A stretch of DNA of 37,739 nt, taken from IMG/VR virus record IMGVR_UViG_3300038309_000096, positions 1-37,739 of that record; one strand, given 5' to 3'. A program made the translations under genes and the position numbers. The notes beneath the pieces are model-generated. The model had not been told where the DNA came from, ran no database searches, and saw only the letters and a program-made list of their open reading frames with translations. This document shows positions 7,939 through 16,983 of the stretch, one piece after another; the stretch's first letter is position 1; each line of letters begins with the position of its first letter. Source of the DNA: a virus.

Positions 7939-8026
7939 GAAGTCATCTCAAGCTGTAGCTATAGCGTATTCTAAAGCTGGGCTTACAAAGTCCAAAAAGA
8001 AACGTAATAAAAGGAAGAAGTCATGA
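7868..8026 (+). CDS. 52-residue basic protein of podovirus head modules
   Basis: The ATG at 7868 opens a short reading frame that ends in the ATGA overlap with the gp4-like gene. The product begins MPLKKGRSKKVISQNIATE, has a central SSQAVAIAYSKAG helix and ends in a Lys/Arg-rich tail. Proteins with a basic start, a KQAVAIA-type helix and a basic end are a recurrent small gene in podovirus structural regions, which supports it. Their role is unknown; the charge suggests nucleic-acid contact. No clear ribosome site is present, so it may be translationally coupled to the preceding gene. Confidence 0.75.
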   Translation: MPLKKGRSKKVISQNIATETQSGKKSSQAVAIAYSKAGLTKSKKKRNKRKKS

Positions 8027-8496
8027 TAATTACCAAACGAAGGCTAATTGAAGATGCTTATGGTGAAATAGGGCTTGCCTCGTATTTTTTTGACCTTGAA
8101 CCTGGCATGCTTGAAAGGTCTTTAAGAGTAATGGATTCTATCCTTGCAGAATGGAATTCAGAGGGTGTTCGTATTGGATACCCTCTAAGTTCTAATTCTG
8201 ATCTTGATGAAGAATGTGATATTCCTGATGTAGCAATTAATGCTATTGTACAAAATGTAGCTCTTAGGGTAGCTTCAAGTCATGGAAAACCCATTCAGCC
8301 TTCACAACAAGTGTGGGCGAAAAGAGCTTACAACTCTTTACTATCCTGGGCAATGAGTTCTAGTACTCCTGAAGTTGATATCTCTGCACTGCCATCTGGT
8401 GCTGGAAATAAACCTGGTAGAGCATATAGAGAGTTTATGCCTAAGAAGCAAGAGGACCTCTCTATTAGTAATGATAACACTCTTGACTTTGAATAG
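8023..8496 (+). CDS. gp4-like head-to-tail adaptor (P22 tail accessory factor)
   Basis: 157 residues, close to P22 gp4 (about 166). The N-terminus, with ITKRRLIEDAYGEIGLASYFFDLEP and LRVMDSILAEWNSEGVRIGYPL, has the helical gp4-family pattern. Family members assemble as a ring under the portal and are the first factor to plug the packaged head. The start overlaps the stop of the 52-residue gene (ATGA), and GGAAGAAG precedes it. The order portal, coat, gp4, gp10 matches P22-like phages. Confidence 0.88.
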   Translation: MIITKRRLIEDAYGEIGLASYFFDLEPGMLERSLRVMDSILAEWNSEGVRIGYPLSSNSDLDEECDIPDVAINAIVQNVALRVASSHGKPIQPSQQVWAKRAYNSLLSWAMSSSTPEVDISALPSGAGNKPGRAYREFMPKKQEDLSISNDNTLDFE

Positions 8497-8505
8497 GTGT
8501 AAACT

Positions 8506-8955
8506 ATGGGAAAATCAATATTTCAATTATCGTCCATTGATACTTTAGCAACAGGTGACCTGCTTGCTATTGGTGATGCCAGTAATACAGATACACGTAA
8601 AGCTTCTTTGGCTGCCCTTGTTACCTTTCTCAACAGTAACCTTACTTTTCCTGCAGTTACACTGGCCAGACAAGCTGCGTCACCAGCAGCAACAGGGTTT
8701 TCTGTTACAGTACTGTCTGGTGATACTTGGCTTATCCTTACACCTCTTGCTGGGTACGCTGCAGGTGAAATTGTACTTCCAACAGGGTCAAATGGAGCAA
8801 TAGTAACAGTAAATTGTACCCAAGCAGTTACTACTTTAACCATTACTGCAACAGGGACTGCAAGTGTAGTAGGAGCGCCAGCTACACTTGTGGCTAATGA
8901 TTATTTTACACTTAAGTATGACCTTATTAATGACTCTTGGTATAGGATAGCATAA
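8506..8955 (+). CDS. Small virion or tail protein with a beta-sandwich-like C-terminus
   Basis: 149 residues between the gp4-like and gp10-like genes. Residues 1-45 (SSIDTLATGDLLAIGDASNTDTRKASLAALVTFL) resemble the short N-terminal adaptor segment found on phage tail proteins. Residues about 50-149 form an all-beta domain (SVTVLSGDTWLILTP, VTVNCTQAVTTLTI, VVGAP, WYRIA) of a type that recurs at the C-termini of phage fibre and decoration proteins. It is probably a tail-associated appendage. The end overlaps the next start by one base (TAATG). Confidence 0.7.
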   Translation: MGKSIFQLSSIDTLATGDLLAIGDASNTDTRKASLAALVTFLNSNLTFPAVTLARQAASPAATGFSVTVLSGDTWLILTPLAGYAAGEIVLPTGSNGAIVTVNCTQAVTTLTITATGTASVVGAPATLVANDYFTLKYDLINDSWYRIA

Positions 8956-10364
8956 TGCAAATACCTATTCTAAATGGTATATATTCTGACTTTAATGCAA
9001 ATCTACGGATTTCGTATCCTAAGAATATGTTTCCTGTACCTAAAAATTCTGGGGTTTCTGAAGGCTATTTAAGACCAGCTTATGGGATAGTGCCCTGGAA
9101 TACTAATTGTTCAGGAATCTGTAGGGGGGCCATAAATTGGAATGGTACTCTTTACAGAGTCATGGGTGAATATCTTGTTAGGTATGATAAACTAGGAGTT
9201 GAAACAGTTATAGGAAGCGTAGGTGCAGATAATACTCCTGTAACAATGGACTACTCTTTTGATCGATTGGCTATAGCTTCAGCAAGTAAGTTTTATTATT
9301 ACGATGGAGTAACTCTTACTCAAGTCACAGATCCTGATTTAGGTATTGTCAAAGACTTCATTTGGGTTGATGGCTATTTTATGACTACAGATGGGGAGTT
9401 TCTTGTTATAACTGAACTTAATAACCCCGAGCAGGTTGACCCTTTAAAATACGGTTCTTCAGAAGTTGATCCTGATCCGATAGTTGCTATTAAAAAATTA
9501 ATAAATGAGCCTTATGCAATTAATCGTTATTCAATTGAATCTTTTGATAATGTTGGTGGCAGTGGGTTCCCGTTTAGAAGAATAGATGGTGCAAAAATCA
9601 ACCGAGGAGCTATAGGTACTCATGCATGTTGTATTTATGGTAGTGACTCCATTGCTTTTCTTGGCGGGGGTAGAAACGAGAGTACTGCTATCTGGCTCGC
9701 TGCTGGTGGCTCAAGTGCTAAATTATCTACACATGAAATTGATATAATCATTAGCCAGTATAGTGAAGAAGTATTGTCACAAGTAGAACTTGAATCTGTA
9801 TATGATAATAACCATTTATTTTTACTTATCCATTTACCTGATAAAACTTTAGTTTATGACCAATCAGCTTCTTCAACAATAGGTGAACCTGCTTGGCATA
9901 TTTTATCTTCAACTGCTTTTGGAGAAAATAAATATAGAGCACGACATTTTACTCGATACTATAATAAATGGATTGTAGGTGATACAGAAAGTAATTCCAT
10001 AGGGTATATTGACAAAAGTATAAGTACTCATTGGGGTGAGGATATAGGCTGGGAGTTTTCAACAGTTATTCTCTATAATATGAACAACTCTGCAATCTTT
10101 CATAGTCTTGAATTAACTGCTTTAACTGGCCGTTCTGAATATGGCATAAATCCTGTTATTTGGACTTCTTATTCAAAAGATGGGCTTACATGGAGCCAAG
10201 AAAGACCCATTCAAGTAGGAAAACGAGGGAACTATGATAAACGCATTATATGGTTTAATCAAGGGGTCCTTGATACTATGAGAATCCAGAAGTTCAGAGG
10301 ATTGAGTGATTCATTCCTATCAATTTTACGTCTTGAGGCTAACCTGGAGGCTTTGATTTACTAA
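8955..10364 (+). CDS. gp10-like packaged-DNA stabilisation / tail hub protein
   Basis: 469 residues, the length of P22 gp10 (472). It starts IPILNGIYSDFNANLRISYPKN and continues with repeated beta-propeller-like strands (NWNGTLYRVMGEYLVRYDKLG, FDRLAIASASKFYYYDG, FIWVDGYFMTT), characteristic of the gp10 family. The protein forms the hexameric hub under gp4 that holds tailspikes and the needle or plug. The position immediately after the adaptor gene supports the call. The gene is joined to its neighbours by single-base overlaps (TAATG), implying coupled translation. Confidence 0.9.
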   Translation: MQIPILNGIYSDFNANLRISYPKNMFPVPKNSGVSEGYLRPAYGIVPWNTNCSGICRGAINWNGTLYRVMGEYLVRYDKLGVETVIGSVGADNTPVTMDYSFDRLAIASASKFYYYDGVTLTQVTDPDLGIVKDFIWVDGYFMTTDGEFLVITELNNPEQVDPLKYGSSEVDPDPIVAIKKLINEPYAINRYSIESFDNVGGSGFPFRRIDGAKINRGAIGTHACCIYGSDSIAFLGGGRNESTAIWLAAGGSSAKLSTHEIDIIISQYSEEVLSQVELESVYDNNHLFLLIHLPDKTLVYDQSASSTIGEPAWHILSSTAFGENKYRARHFTRYYNKWIVGDTESNSIGYIDKSISTHWGEDIGWEFSTVILYNMNNSAIFHSLELTALTGRSEYGINPVIWTSYSKDGLTWSQERPIQVGKRGNYDKRIIWFNQGVLDTMRIQKFRGLSDSFLSILRLEANLEALIY

Positions 10365-11932
10365 TGGCTGAAGAGTATATTCCAAGACCATTAACACGAA
10401 AAGAGCTTGCTGAGTTTTTACCAAATATGCGTTCAATTAGGGCATTTGAACAGTTGTTTGATAATGCCTATCGACTTTCTGATATACAACGATTTTTAAC
10501 TGTTACTAATATTGATAACCCTTCTGAGCTTAATACAATTGAAGGTGGTCAAGATGGCTATTTATGTGTTGCTGTCCAAGGTAATGAATTTACATTATAT
10601 GTTTATACTTCTGAAAGATTTACAGAAAATATACCTTATACTATAAATGGACTTTCAGGATCTTGGACAGCTATAGCGGGAAAATATGTAAGCTCAGAAT
10701 CTAACATTGAAGAGATAAACACAGATGTGATAACATCGGCTCTTGGGTATATTGATAATTTAGAAAGCGATGAAGTAAAGGCTGCAATTCTTGAGGCAAT
10801 TCAGGTAAAGACCTCATATATTGATTTAGACCTAACTTATACAAATGGGCACCAAGAGGGAAGAATTCATTGGAATGCAGATGATGGTGTCCCTGAAGTT
10901 GGTATGCCTGGGGGAAATGTTATACAGCAAATAGGACTTGAACTCCTGGCCAGAGTTACTAATAAAACTGGTAGCCTTATTCCAAATGGGACCCCTGTTT
11001 ATGTTAACGGGGTTCAAGGGAACCGGCCTACTATTGATCTTGCAAAAGCTGATGCAGAGATGACCTCAGTCACTTTCCTTGGTTTAACTACTGAAGACAT
11101 AATAAATAACAATAATGGGTATGTTTGTTTGACAGGTTATGTTAGGGATATTGATACAAGTGCATTTTCTGCTGGAGATGTATTGTATATTTCTTCTACA
11201 GTTGCAGGAGGCTTAACCTCAACGAGACCTACAGCCCCTAATTGGAAGATAGGAATTGGTATATGTTTAAATGACCATGCTACTGAGGGTATTATTGGTG
11301 TCTTACCTCGTATGTGGCCGAATCTTAACAGGCTACAAGATGTGTATCTTTCATCTCTAATTGATCGAAACTTGATGGTCTACAACCTGGCTAATCAGCG
11401 TTGGGAAAACACGACTGCTTGGAAAGATATACAGTTTTCGTTAACAACTGCTAAGTTACCAGCAGTTAATGCTCCTGCATGGACAGCTTTTACAACAGCT
11501 CTTTATAAATTTACATATGCAATTGGTGACTATTCTTATCTTGCTGCAAATGAGATATCTCATAGTTATTTACAAGAGTCAGATTTTACTTTTCATTGTC
11601 ATATTTATACTAATGGTGTCGATGGGACAGATAGGACTATTGCTTTTGAGCTTATTTATGCCATAACAAATAAAAATGGTATAGCCTCTGAGACAACAGT
11701 TATTTCTCCAGATTTTACTATTCCAGCAAATACCCCAGACAGAACACATTTTTATGTTCCTATTGTGACTGTTACAGGTACTGGCTTTTTAATAGGGGCT
11801 GATATTGCTTTAAGATTTAGACGGGTCGCAGCAAGCGCTGGAACAGCACCGACGAATGACCCATTTGTAAGTATGGTAGGAATGCATATAGAACAAGACT
11901 TCCATGGAAGCCGAAACGAGACCTCAAAATGA
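10364..11932 (+). CDS. Tail protein (needle-position structural protein)
   Basis: 522 residues. Residues 1-40 form an N-terminal anchor (RPLTRKELAEFLPNMRSIRAFEQLF). Residues about 155-330 contain the phage fibre domain recognisable by HQEGRIHWNADDGVPEVGMPGG, the segment ending NGTPVYVNG, and DIDTSAFSAGDVLYISS, widespread in tail fibre and plug proteins. The C-terminal about 150 residues are beta-rich. In P22 this position carries the gp26 needle; no gp26-like trimeric coiled coil is visible, so this protein or the tailspike may take over that role. The end overlaps the cupin-SET gene by 4 bases. The family is certain only as a generic tail structural domain. Confidence 0.72.
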   Translation: MAEEYIPRPLTRKELAEFLPNMRSIRAFEQLFDNAYRLSDIQRFLTVTNIDNPSELNTIEGGQDGYLCVAVQGNEFTLYVYTSERFTENIPYTINGLSGSWTAIAGKYVSSESNIEEINTDVITSALGYIDNLESDEVKAAILEAIQVKTSYIDLDLTYTNGHQEGRIHWNADDGVPEVGMPGGNVIQQIGLELLARVTNKTGSLIPNGTPVYVNGVQGNRPTIDLAKADAEMTSVTFLGLTTEDIINNNNGYVCLTGYVRDIDTSAFSAGDVLYISSTVAGGLTSTRPTAPNWKIGIGICLNDHATEGIIGVLPRMWPNLNRLQDVYLSSLIDRNLMVYNLANQRWENTTAWKDIQFSLTTAKLPAVNAPAWTAFTTALYKFTYAIGDYSYLAANEISHSYLQESDFTFHCHIYTNGVDGTDRTIAFELIYAITNKNGIASETTVISPDFTIPANTPDRTHFYVPIVTVTGTGFLIGADIALRFRRVAASAGTAPTNDPFVSMVGMHIEQDFHGSRNETSK

Positions 11933-12774
11933 AACCTATTATTGCTAAAAATAAAGGCATTGAACAAGTTGAAGCTCATATGCTTAATATGCCTCAAGTT
12001 GATTGTCCAGTGCAACATTTCTTTGGCCCCGGCATTTATATACGACAAGTTACGCTTCCTGCAGGTATAATAGCTATAGGGCATGCACAAAAATTTGAGC
12101 AACTCAATATTATGTTAACAGGAGAAGTTGCTCTAATTGATAATGGTGAAGTTAAATTATTGAAAGCTCCCAAAGTTTTTATGGGACCTCCTGGTAAAAA
12201 AATAGGTTATATAAAAGAAACGACGGTCTGGCTCAATGTTTATGCTACAGATGAGACAGATATAGAAAAACTTGAAGATCTGCTCTTTGAAAAGAGTGAC
12301 TCTTTTAAACAAGCTGAATCAAGTAAAGAAGAGTTACAAAAGGAAGATACTGTAAGAGACAGGGAAGACTTTTTTAAACTTATTAATGACTATGGTTTTG
12401 ATTTAAATGAAGTACATAAACAAGTTATAAATGAAGAAGATCAAGTACCTCTTCCTGATCCTTGGACACCTTTTATAACTATACGAAAGTCAAATATACA
12501 TGGAAAAGGCGTGTTCTTATCGTATCCTGTTGAGGCAGAAACAATTATTGCACCAGCAAGACTTGCAGATAAAAGAACACCTGTTGGTCGGTTTACAAAT
12601 CATTCATATAAACCTAACTGTGAGTTTATAAAAGATGAGTACGGCGATATTTATATAAAAGCGTTAAAGCCAATTTCAGGGTGTCTTGGTGGGAGTCAAG
12701 GAGAAGAGCTAACAGTAAATTATAGACAAGCTTTAGCTTTATCAGGAATAATGGAGGAACTATGTCAGCAATAG
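11929..12774 (+). CDS. Cupin-SET fusion (putative protein-lysine methyltransferase)
   Basis: A 281-residue two-domain protein. Residues about 25-110 look like a cupin barrel (IYIRQVTLPAGIIAIGHAQK, EQLNIMLTGEVALID, FMGPPGKKIGY). Residues about 110-180 are a charged linker. Residues about 183-269 carry the SET signature: IRKSNIHGKGVFLSYP, then RFTNHSYKPNC (compare RFxNHSCxPN), then GEELTVNY (compare GEELTxDY). SET enzymes use AdoMet to methylate lysines. The NHS, PNC and terminal Tyr positions are kept, so activity is plausible; NHSC reads NHSY and DY reads NY. It lies between tail and ejection genes with overlaps on both sides, so it is expressed with virion proteins and may be packaged or modify them. 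The substrate is unknown. Confidence 0.8.
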   Translation: MKPIIAKNKGIEQVEAHMLNMPQVDCPVQHFFGPGIYIRQVTLPAGIIAIGHAQKFEQLNIMLTGEVALIDNGEVKLLKAPKVFMGPPGKKIGYIKETTVWLNVYATDETDIEKLEDLLFEKSDSFKQAESSKEELQKEDTVRDREDFFKLINDYGFDLNEVHKQVINEEDQVPLPDPWTPFITIRKSNIHGKGVFLSYPVEAETIIAPARLADKRTPVGRFTNHSYKPNCEFIKDEYGDIYIKALKPISGCLGGSQGEELTVNYRQALALSGIMEELCQQ

Positions 12775-13466
12775 CTACAGCAATAGTTGGTGGGGCTGTT
12801 ATAGGTGGTACTGCTGCTTATCTTGGCCAAAAAGAAGCTGGGTCAAGCGCAGAAAAAGCACAAACTCGAGGAGCTAATATTGCTGCAGAAGCTGAGCTCG
12901 AAGCGACAGAAATGTCTATTGAAGAACAGCGTAGGCAGTTTGATGAGATACGGACTTTACTTCAACCCTATGTATCAGCTGGAGAGACCTCACTTACTCA
13001 AATGCTCAACCTTACTGGGATGGGTGGTGACCAGGCTCAACGAGCAGCTATTGCAGGACTTGAAGGATCTCCACAGTTTGAGGCATTAACAAAATCAGGT
13101 GAAGAGGCTATATTGCAAAATGCTTCAGCGACTGGTGGGCTAAGAGGCGGTAATATACAGTCTGCCCTTGCTGAGTTTCGCCCTTCTATCTTAAGTCAGC
13201 TTATTGAAAATCAGTATAGTAAACTTAGAGACATTACAGGTATCGGGCAAGCCTCTGCTGCAGGTGTAGGAGCAGCTGGCCAGGCGACTGCTGGGAACAT
13301 TTCAAATCTTATGCAATCAATGGGTGCTTCTCAAGCAGCTAGAGCAATGAATGTTGGTAATGCACAAGCTCAGAATGCTTTACTTCAAGGCCAGGCATTT
13401 TCTAATGCAATATCAGGTATAACAGGATCGATTCCTCTTGGTATATATGCAGCTAAAAAGTTCTAA
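12762..13466 (+). CDS. Ejection protein, P22 gp7-like (DNA transfer protein)
   Basis: A 234-residue, Ala/Gly/Gln-rich protein beginning with a hydrophobic glycine-rich segment (AIATAIVGGAVIGGTAAYLG), followed by a helix with EEQRRQFDEIRTLLQPYVSAGETSLTQM. This pattern is characteristic of the gp7/p32-type DNA transfer proteins of P22-like phages (P22 gp7 has 229 residues). Such proteins are packaged in the head and ejected into the envelope before the DNA. It is the first of three consecutive ejection genes. The ribosome site AATGGAGGAAC precedes the ATG, which lies inside the end of the SET gene. Confidence 0.86.
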   Translation: MSAIATAIVGGAVIGGTAAYLGQKEAGSSAEKAQTRGANIAAEAELEATEMSIEEQRRQFDEIRTLLQPYVSAGETSLTQMLNLTGMGGDQAQRAAIAGLEGSPQFEALTKSGEEAILQNASATGGLRGGNIQSALAEFRPSILSQLIENQYSKLRDITGIGQASAAGVGAAGQATAGNISNLMQSMGASQAARAMNVGNAQAQNALLQGQAFSNAISGITGSIPLGIYAAKKF

Positions 13467-13475
13467 GGAGGATTT

Positions 13476-15026
13476 ATGATAAACCCGCAACCTATAAATT
13501 ATACTAATTATCTGTCAGGTGTTAAGTCTCCTATGGATACTGCGATTCAAGGGCTTCAAGGTATTCGTTTTCTTCAAGATATTGAGCAAGCTGATGTATC
13601 CCGAGATTTGGCTACAGCAAAAATGAAACAGATTGAAGACCAACGAGCTCAGGCATTAAGAATGCAAGAGGAGCTTGGTGCTCTTGCAGCTAAAAAAGAT
13701 GTTAAGTCCTCAGATTATATTTCAATGATAACTAAGTACCCAGCGCTTTCTGAACAGCTTAAACTTCCTTTTGAAGTTATGAATACAAATGAAAAACGTG
13801 AGACTCAAAGGAAGGCACTTAATGTCTTTTCAGCAATTGAAGGTGGGCAGACTGATGTTGCTAAGTCAATTCTTCAAGAGCAACTTGATGCTTCTATAAA
13901 TTCAGGTGACAAGCAGGGAGAGAATTCAGCTAAAGCTATGTTGAAAATTATTGATGCTAATCCTGATGCAGCAAAGACAACTGCAGGTCTTCTCCTTGCT
14001 TCAACAATGGATGAAAAAGAGTTTTCTGATACCTTGCAGAAGATTCTTGGCATTGGTAAAGGTTTTGGCTATGAAGGCAATATTGGTGCTTTTGTTGCTG
14101 ACCGGGTTCAAGAAGCAAATGATATTGCCAAAGAAGTAACAGGTAAGCCTTTAACAAATAAAGAGATTGCAAAAATTCGCCCTGCAGCGGCTCTTGAGTT
14201 TAAACGAGCACAAGCAGAAGAAATTGCTGCAAACACCCTTTCAAAAGATATTGCAACAGCACAGAACGCTGAGCTTATTGCTTATAACAAAATGCTTGGT
14301 GAAAGAAATGCAGAAATTGGAACTGCTTATAAGCTTTTAAAAGCTAAAGGCGAAATTACACCTATGGAGTCTAGTGAAAAAGCTAGAGCTCGTATGGGTG
14401 AAAACCTTTCAACGCTTGTTGACTATTATACCAAACTTGATAGGCTTGGTGGTATTGTTAATGCTGAAAATAATACAATGAGTAATATTTGGGCTCGAGC
14501 AAAGAATGCAAAAATACCTCAGGCTATTCAGTCTGCTATGGGTACTGATGAGCAGCAAATAAGAAATGCTATTAACAATATTAAACCTATTCTTATTCAA
14601 GATATCCGTCAGTCTACTCAAATGAGCGCCCGTGGCCTTGACAGTGAAAGGGAACTTGATTTTTATCTTAAAGCTGTCACAAGTGAAACGAGTGATCTTC
14701 AATCAAATATTGCTACCGCACTTTTACTTGATAAAGCATATGGTGAAGGCCTTCTTTATGATAAAATAGCTCCTCAGCTTTCAACAAAGACAAAAGAGTT
14801 CTTGAACGAGTCACTTAAAGAAGGGAATCGTATTCGTAACGGGGCTCTAATGAAACCTGAAGAGAAGGCTGAAGCTATTAAGCGTATGACAGATGCACGT
14901 AATAAACTTTCAAATGAAGAGCTTACTAAACTCAATAAGCAAGAACAGATTTATAATAAGGTATCTGAGTCTGCTATTGAAAGTCCTGAAGTTCCACTCT
15001 ACCTTAAAGAATTGGGAATTCAATAA
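13476..15026 (+). CDS. Ejection protein, P22 gp20-like
   Basis: A 516-residue, almost entirely helical protein without Cys, rich in Ala, Lys, Glu and Gln. The opening (INYTNYLSGVKSPMDTAIQGLQGIRFLQDIEQADVSR) and the coiled-coil run after it (KMKQIEDQRAQALRMQEELG) resemble the second ejection protein of P22-like phages (P22 gp20, 471 residues). It is expected to form part of the trans-envelope conduit. AAGGAGG lies 6 bases before the ATG. No lytic transglycosylase motif is seen. Confidence 0.8.
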   Translation: MINPQPINYTNYLSGVKSPMDTAIQGLQGIRFLQDIEQADVSRDLATAKMKQIEDQRAQALRMQEELGALAAKKDVKSSDYISMITKYPALSEQLKLPFEVMNTNEKRETQRKALNVFSAIEGGQTDVAKSILQEQLDASINSGDKQGENSAKAMLKIIDANPDAAKTTAGLLLASTMDEKEFSDTLQKILGIGKGFGYEGNIGAFVADRVQEANDIAKEVTGKPLTNKEIAKIRPAAALEFKRAQAEEIAANTLSKDIATAQNAELIAYNKMLGERNAEIGTAYKLLKAKGEITPMESSEKARARMGENLSTLVDYYTKLDRLGGIVNAENNTMSNIWARAKNAKIPQAIQSAMGTDEQQIRNAINNIKPILIQDIRQSTQMSARGLDSERELDFYLKAVTSETSDLQSNIATALLLDKAYGEGLLYDKIAPQLSTKTKEFLNESLKEGNRIRNGALMKPEEKAEAIKRMTDARNKLSNEELTKLNKQEQIYNKVSESAIESPEVPLYLKELGIQ

Positions 15027-16978
15027 TGGATGAAATCACAGCAAGAAAAGTTTATGATGCTTATAAGGCTGGTAGACTGTCTCCAGAGGCTTCAATGCAA
15101 TATGAATCAGCCTTACAGTCAGGAGAAGCTATACTCCCTACTGGTATTACCTCATTAAATGAGGAAGCTATGGTACCTACTCCTGAGACTACTCCAGTTC
15201 CTGAGACTGGTATTGTACCAAGGCCAGAAGCAACTGCAACACCTGAGATAGTACCAGCTGCTGAGCAGATTAAATCCTTACAAGAGGCCCCTGTTCTTGA
15301 TAAAAGAGTATGGGATGCATTTCAATCTGGCCAGTTAAGTGAAGAAGCAAGTAAGCAGCTTTTCAATGATATTTATGATGGTAAATGGCAAATTCCTTAT
15401 GCTACTGCTGAAGAGGTGGGTTCTAGTTTTGGACAGGATGCTTTTACTACTTTACAGAATATAGGAAAAGTTTATCCTGTACTTGAGTCAGTAGCTAATG
15501 CTATTACTTCTGCCTATGGTGTTCCTGCCTCAGGTCTAGCAGGCCTTCTTGCTCTTCCTTTTGGGGTTGAAAACTCTAAGAAGACTATTGATGCAGTACA
15601 AAAGGCCTTAGTTTATACACCGCAAACAGGTGGAGGAGAACAGTTAACAGAGACTGCTGCCTATCCTATGAGAAAACTTAGTGAAGGAGGTAAAATTATC
15701 TCAGAACCTATTGCAGAGGCTGGATACCCCGGTACTGCAACGGCGATTCAGACAGCTGTAGAAGCAGCACCTTTATTGATTACAGGAAGAGCTCCTATTA
15801 AATCTGTAGCACGAGGAACTGTTGCTCCTGTCTTAAAAGCAGGTGCAAAAACTATTGAAGCTGGTGAAAGAGCCATAGGTAGGGCTGTTGAAACTGGAAC
15901 TGAGACAGCAATGAGAGCCATTGGGAAAGAGCCTATTCCAAGACCTAAGCCACTTGATAACCAAGCTATTAGAATTATTGAAGCAGACCCTGAAGTTGAT
16001 GTTGTTATTAAGAAAGGTATTGGTAAAGGAATTTCACCATCTCAAAAAGGCAAGATGACTGCTGGCCAGTTGAAAAAATATTATAATAATGCTGCAGAGG
16101 CTGTTAAAGAAATTGTAAAACGTAAAGATGAATTACAGCTTATTGATAAAGATAACCAGGTAGTAACTAAATTACCTGAAACTCTTGATGAGTTTCAGCA
16201 AGCTGTCGATCAGGTTAAAAATAGCATTTTTAGAGAATACGACAGTCTTGCTCAGAAAGCAGAAGGCACTGGAGTTACAATTGATTTAACTAAAACAGTT
16301 AAAGAGCTTAAGCCTATTTTTTCAAATGACGTAATTCGTAAAATGTCTCCTGAGACTCTTAAGTATGCAAAAAAGCGTATTAAAGAGCTTACAGGACAAG
16401 AGTCATATGGACGTGCTATAGCTGCTGCTAACCGTAATAAGCTTTCAGTGCTTGAGGCCCAGGAAGCTATAAAGTATGCTAACCAGTCACTTGATGCTTT
16501 TTATGCTAATCCTACTCCTGTTATGAAAGGCCGAGCTTATGTAGACTCTTTAATAGCTAATAAACTAAGAGACCAATTAGCAACAGCTATTAATCAGTCT
16601 ACAGGAGAATTGTATACCCCTTTAAAACGAAAATATGGAGCTCTTAAAGCCATTGAAGATGATGTAAGGAAAGCTGCTTTTAAAGATATGAAAAAGATTG
16701 ATCCTACAATGGCAGACTTTTCTGATATTTATACAGGTGTACAAGCAGTACGTGGTATATTAAAAGCAGACCCTGCTATAGTGGCCTCAGGAGCTGCTGG
16801 AAAAGGTATTACATCATATTATAAAATGATAAAAAATCCAAACAGGCAAGTTAAATTAATGTTTGAAGGCGTGGATGAAATCCTATCTAAAAAGATAGAG
16901 GGGCCTAAGGTTAATATTTCAAAATCTACTTATTTAAGTACAACAGTTAAACAAAGCCTTTCAGATCAGGAGGAATAA
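15026..16978 (+). CDS. Ejection protein, P22 gp16-like
   Basis: A 650-residue product of the third gene in the ejection cluster, comparable in size to P22 gp16 (609). Residues 1-90 contain two short similar segments (VYDAYKAGRLSPEASMQYES and VWDAFQSGQLSEEASKQLFN), an internal repeat, separated by a Pro/Glu/Thr-rich linker. A Gly/Ala-rich amphipathic region (about 155-290) could insert in a membrane, and the rest is helical. No catalytic motif is visible. It starts in a single-base overlap with the preceding stop (TAATG). The assignment rests on order, size and composition. Confidence 0.75.
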   Translation: MDEITARKVYDAYKAGRLSPEASMQYESALQSGEAILPTGITSLNEEAMVPTPETTPVPETGIVPRPEATATPEIVPAAEQIKSLQEAPVLDKRVWDAFQSGQLSEEASKQLFNDIYDGKWQIPYATAEEVGSSFGQDAFTTLQNIGKVYPVLESVANAITSAYGVPASGLAGLLALPFGVENSKKTIDAVQKALVYTPQTGGGEQLTETAAYPMRKLSEGGKIISEPIAEAGYPGTATAIQTAVEAAPLLITGRAPIKSVARGTVAPVLKAGAKTIEAGERAIGRAVETGTETAMRAIGKEPIPRPKPLDNQAIRIIEADPEVDVVIKKGIGKGISPSQKGKMTAGQLKKYYNNAAEAVKEIVKRKDELQLIDKDNQVVTKLPETLDEFQQAVDQVKNSIFREYDSLAQKAEGTGVTIDLTKTVKELKPIFSNDVIRKMSPETLKYAKKRIKELTGQESYGRAIAAANRNKLSVLEAQEAIKYANQSLDAFYANPTPVMKGRAYVDSLIANKLRDQLATAINQSTGELYTPLKRKYGALKAIEDDVRKAAFKDMKKIDPTMADFSDIYTGVQAVRGILKADPAIVASGAAGKGITSYYKMIKNPNRQVKLMFEGVDEILSKKIEGPKVNISKSTYLSTTVKQSLSDQEE

Positions 16979-16983
16979 AACAA

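Noticed and set aside
13388-13395. AAGGCCAG and similar (15211 AAGGCCAG, 5163 CAGGCCAG, 24126 CGGCCAG) as extra copies of the octamer
   Set aside because: They share only GGCCAG and do not keep the palindrome; only exact CTGGCCAG was counted.
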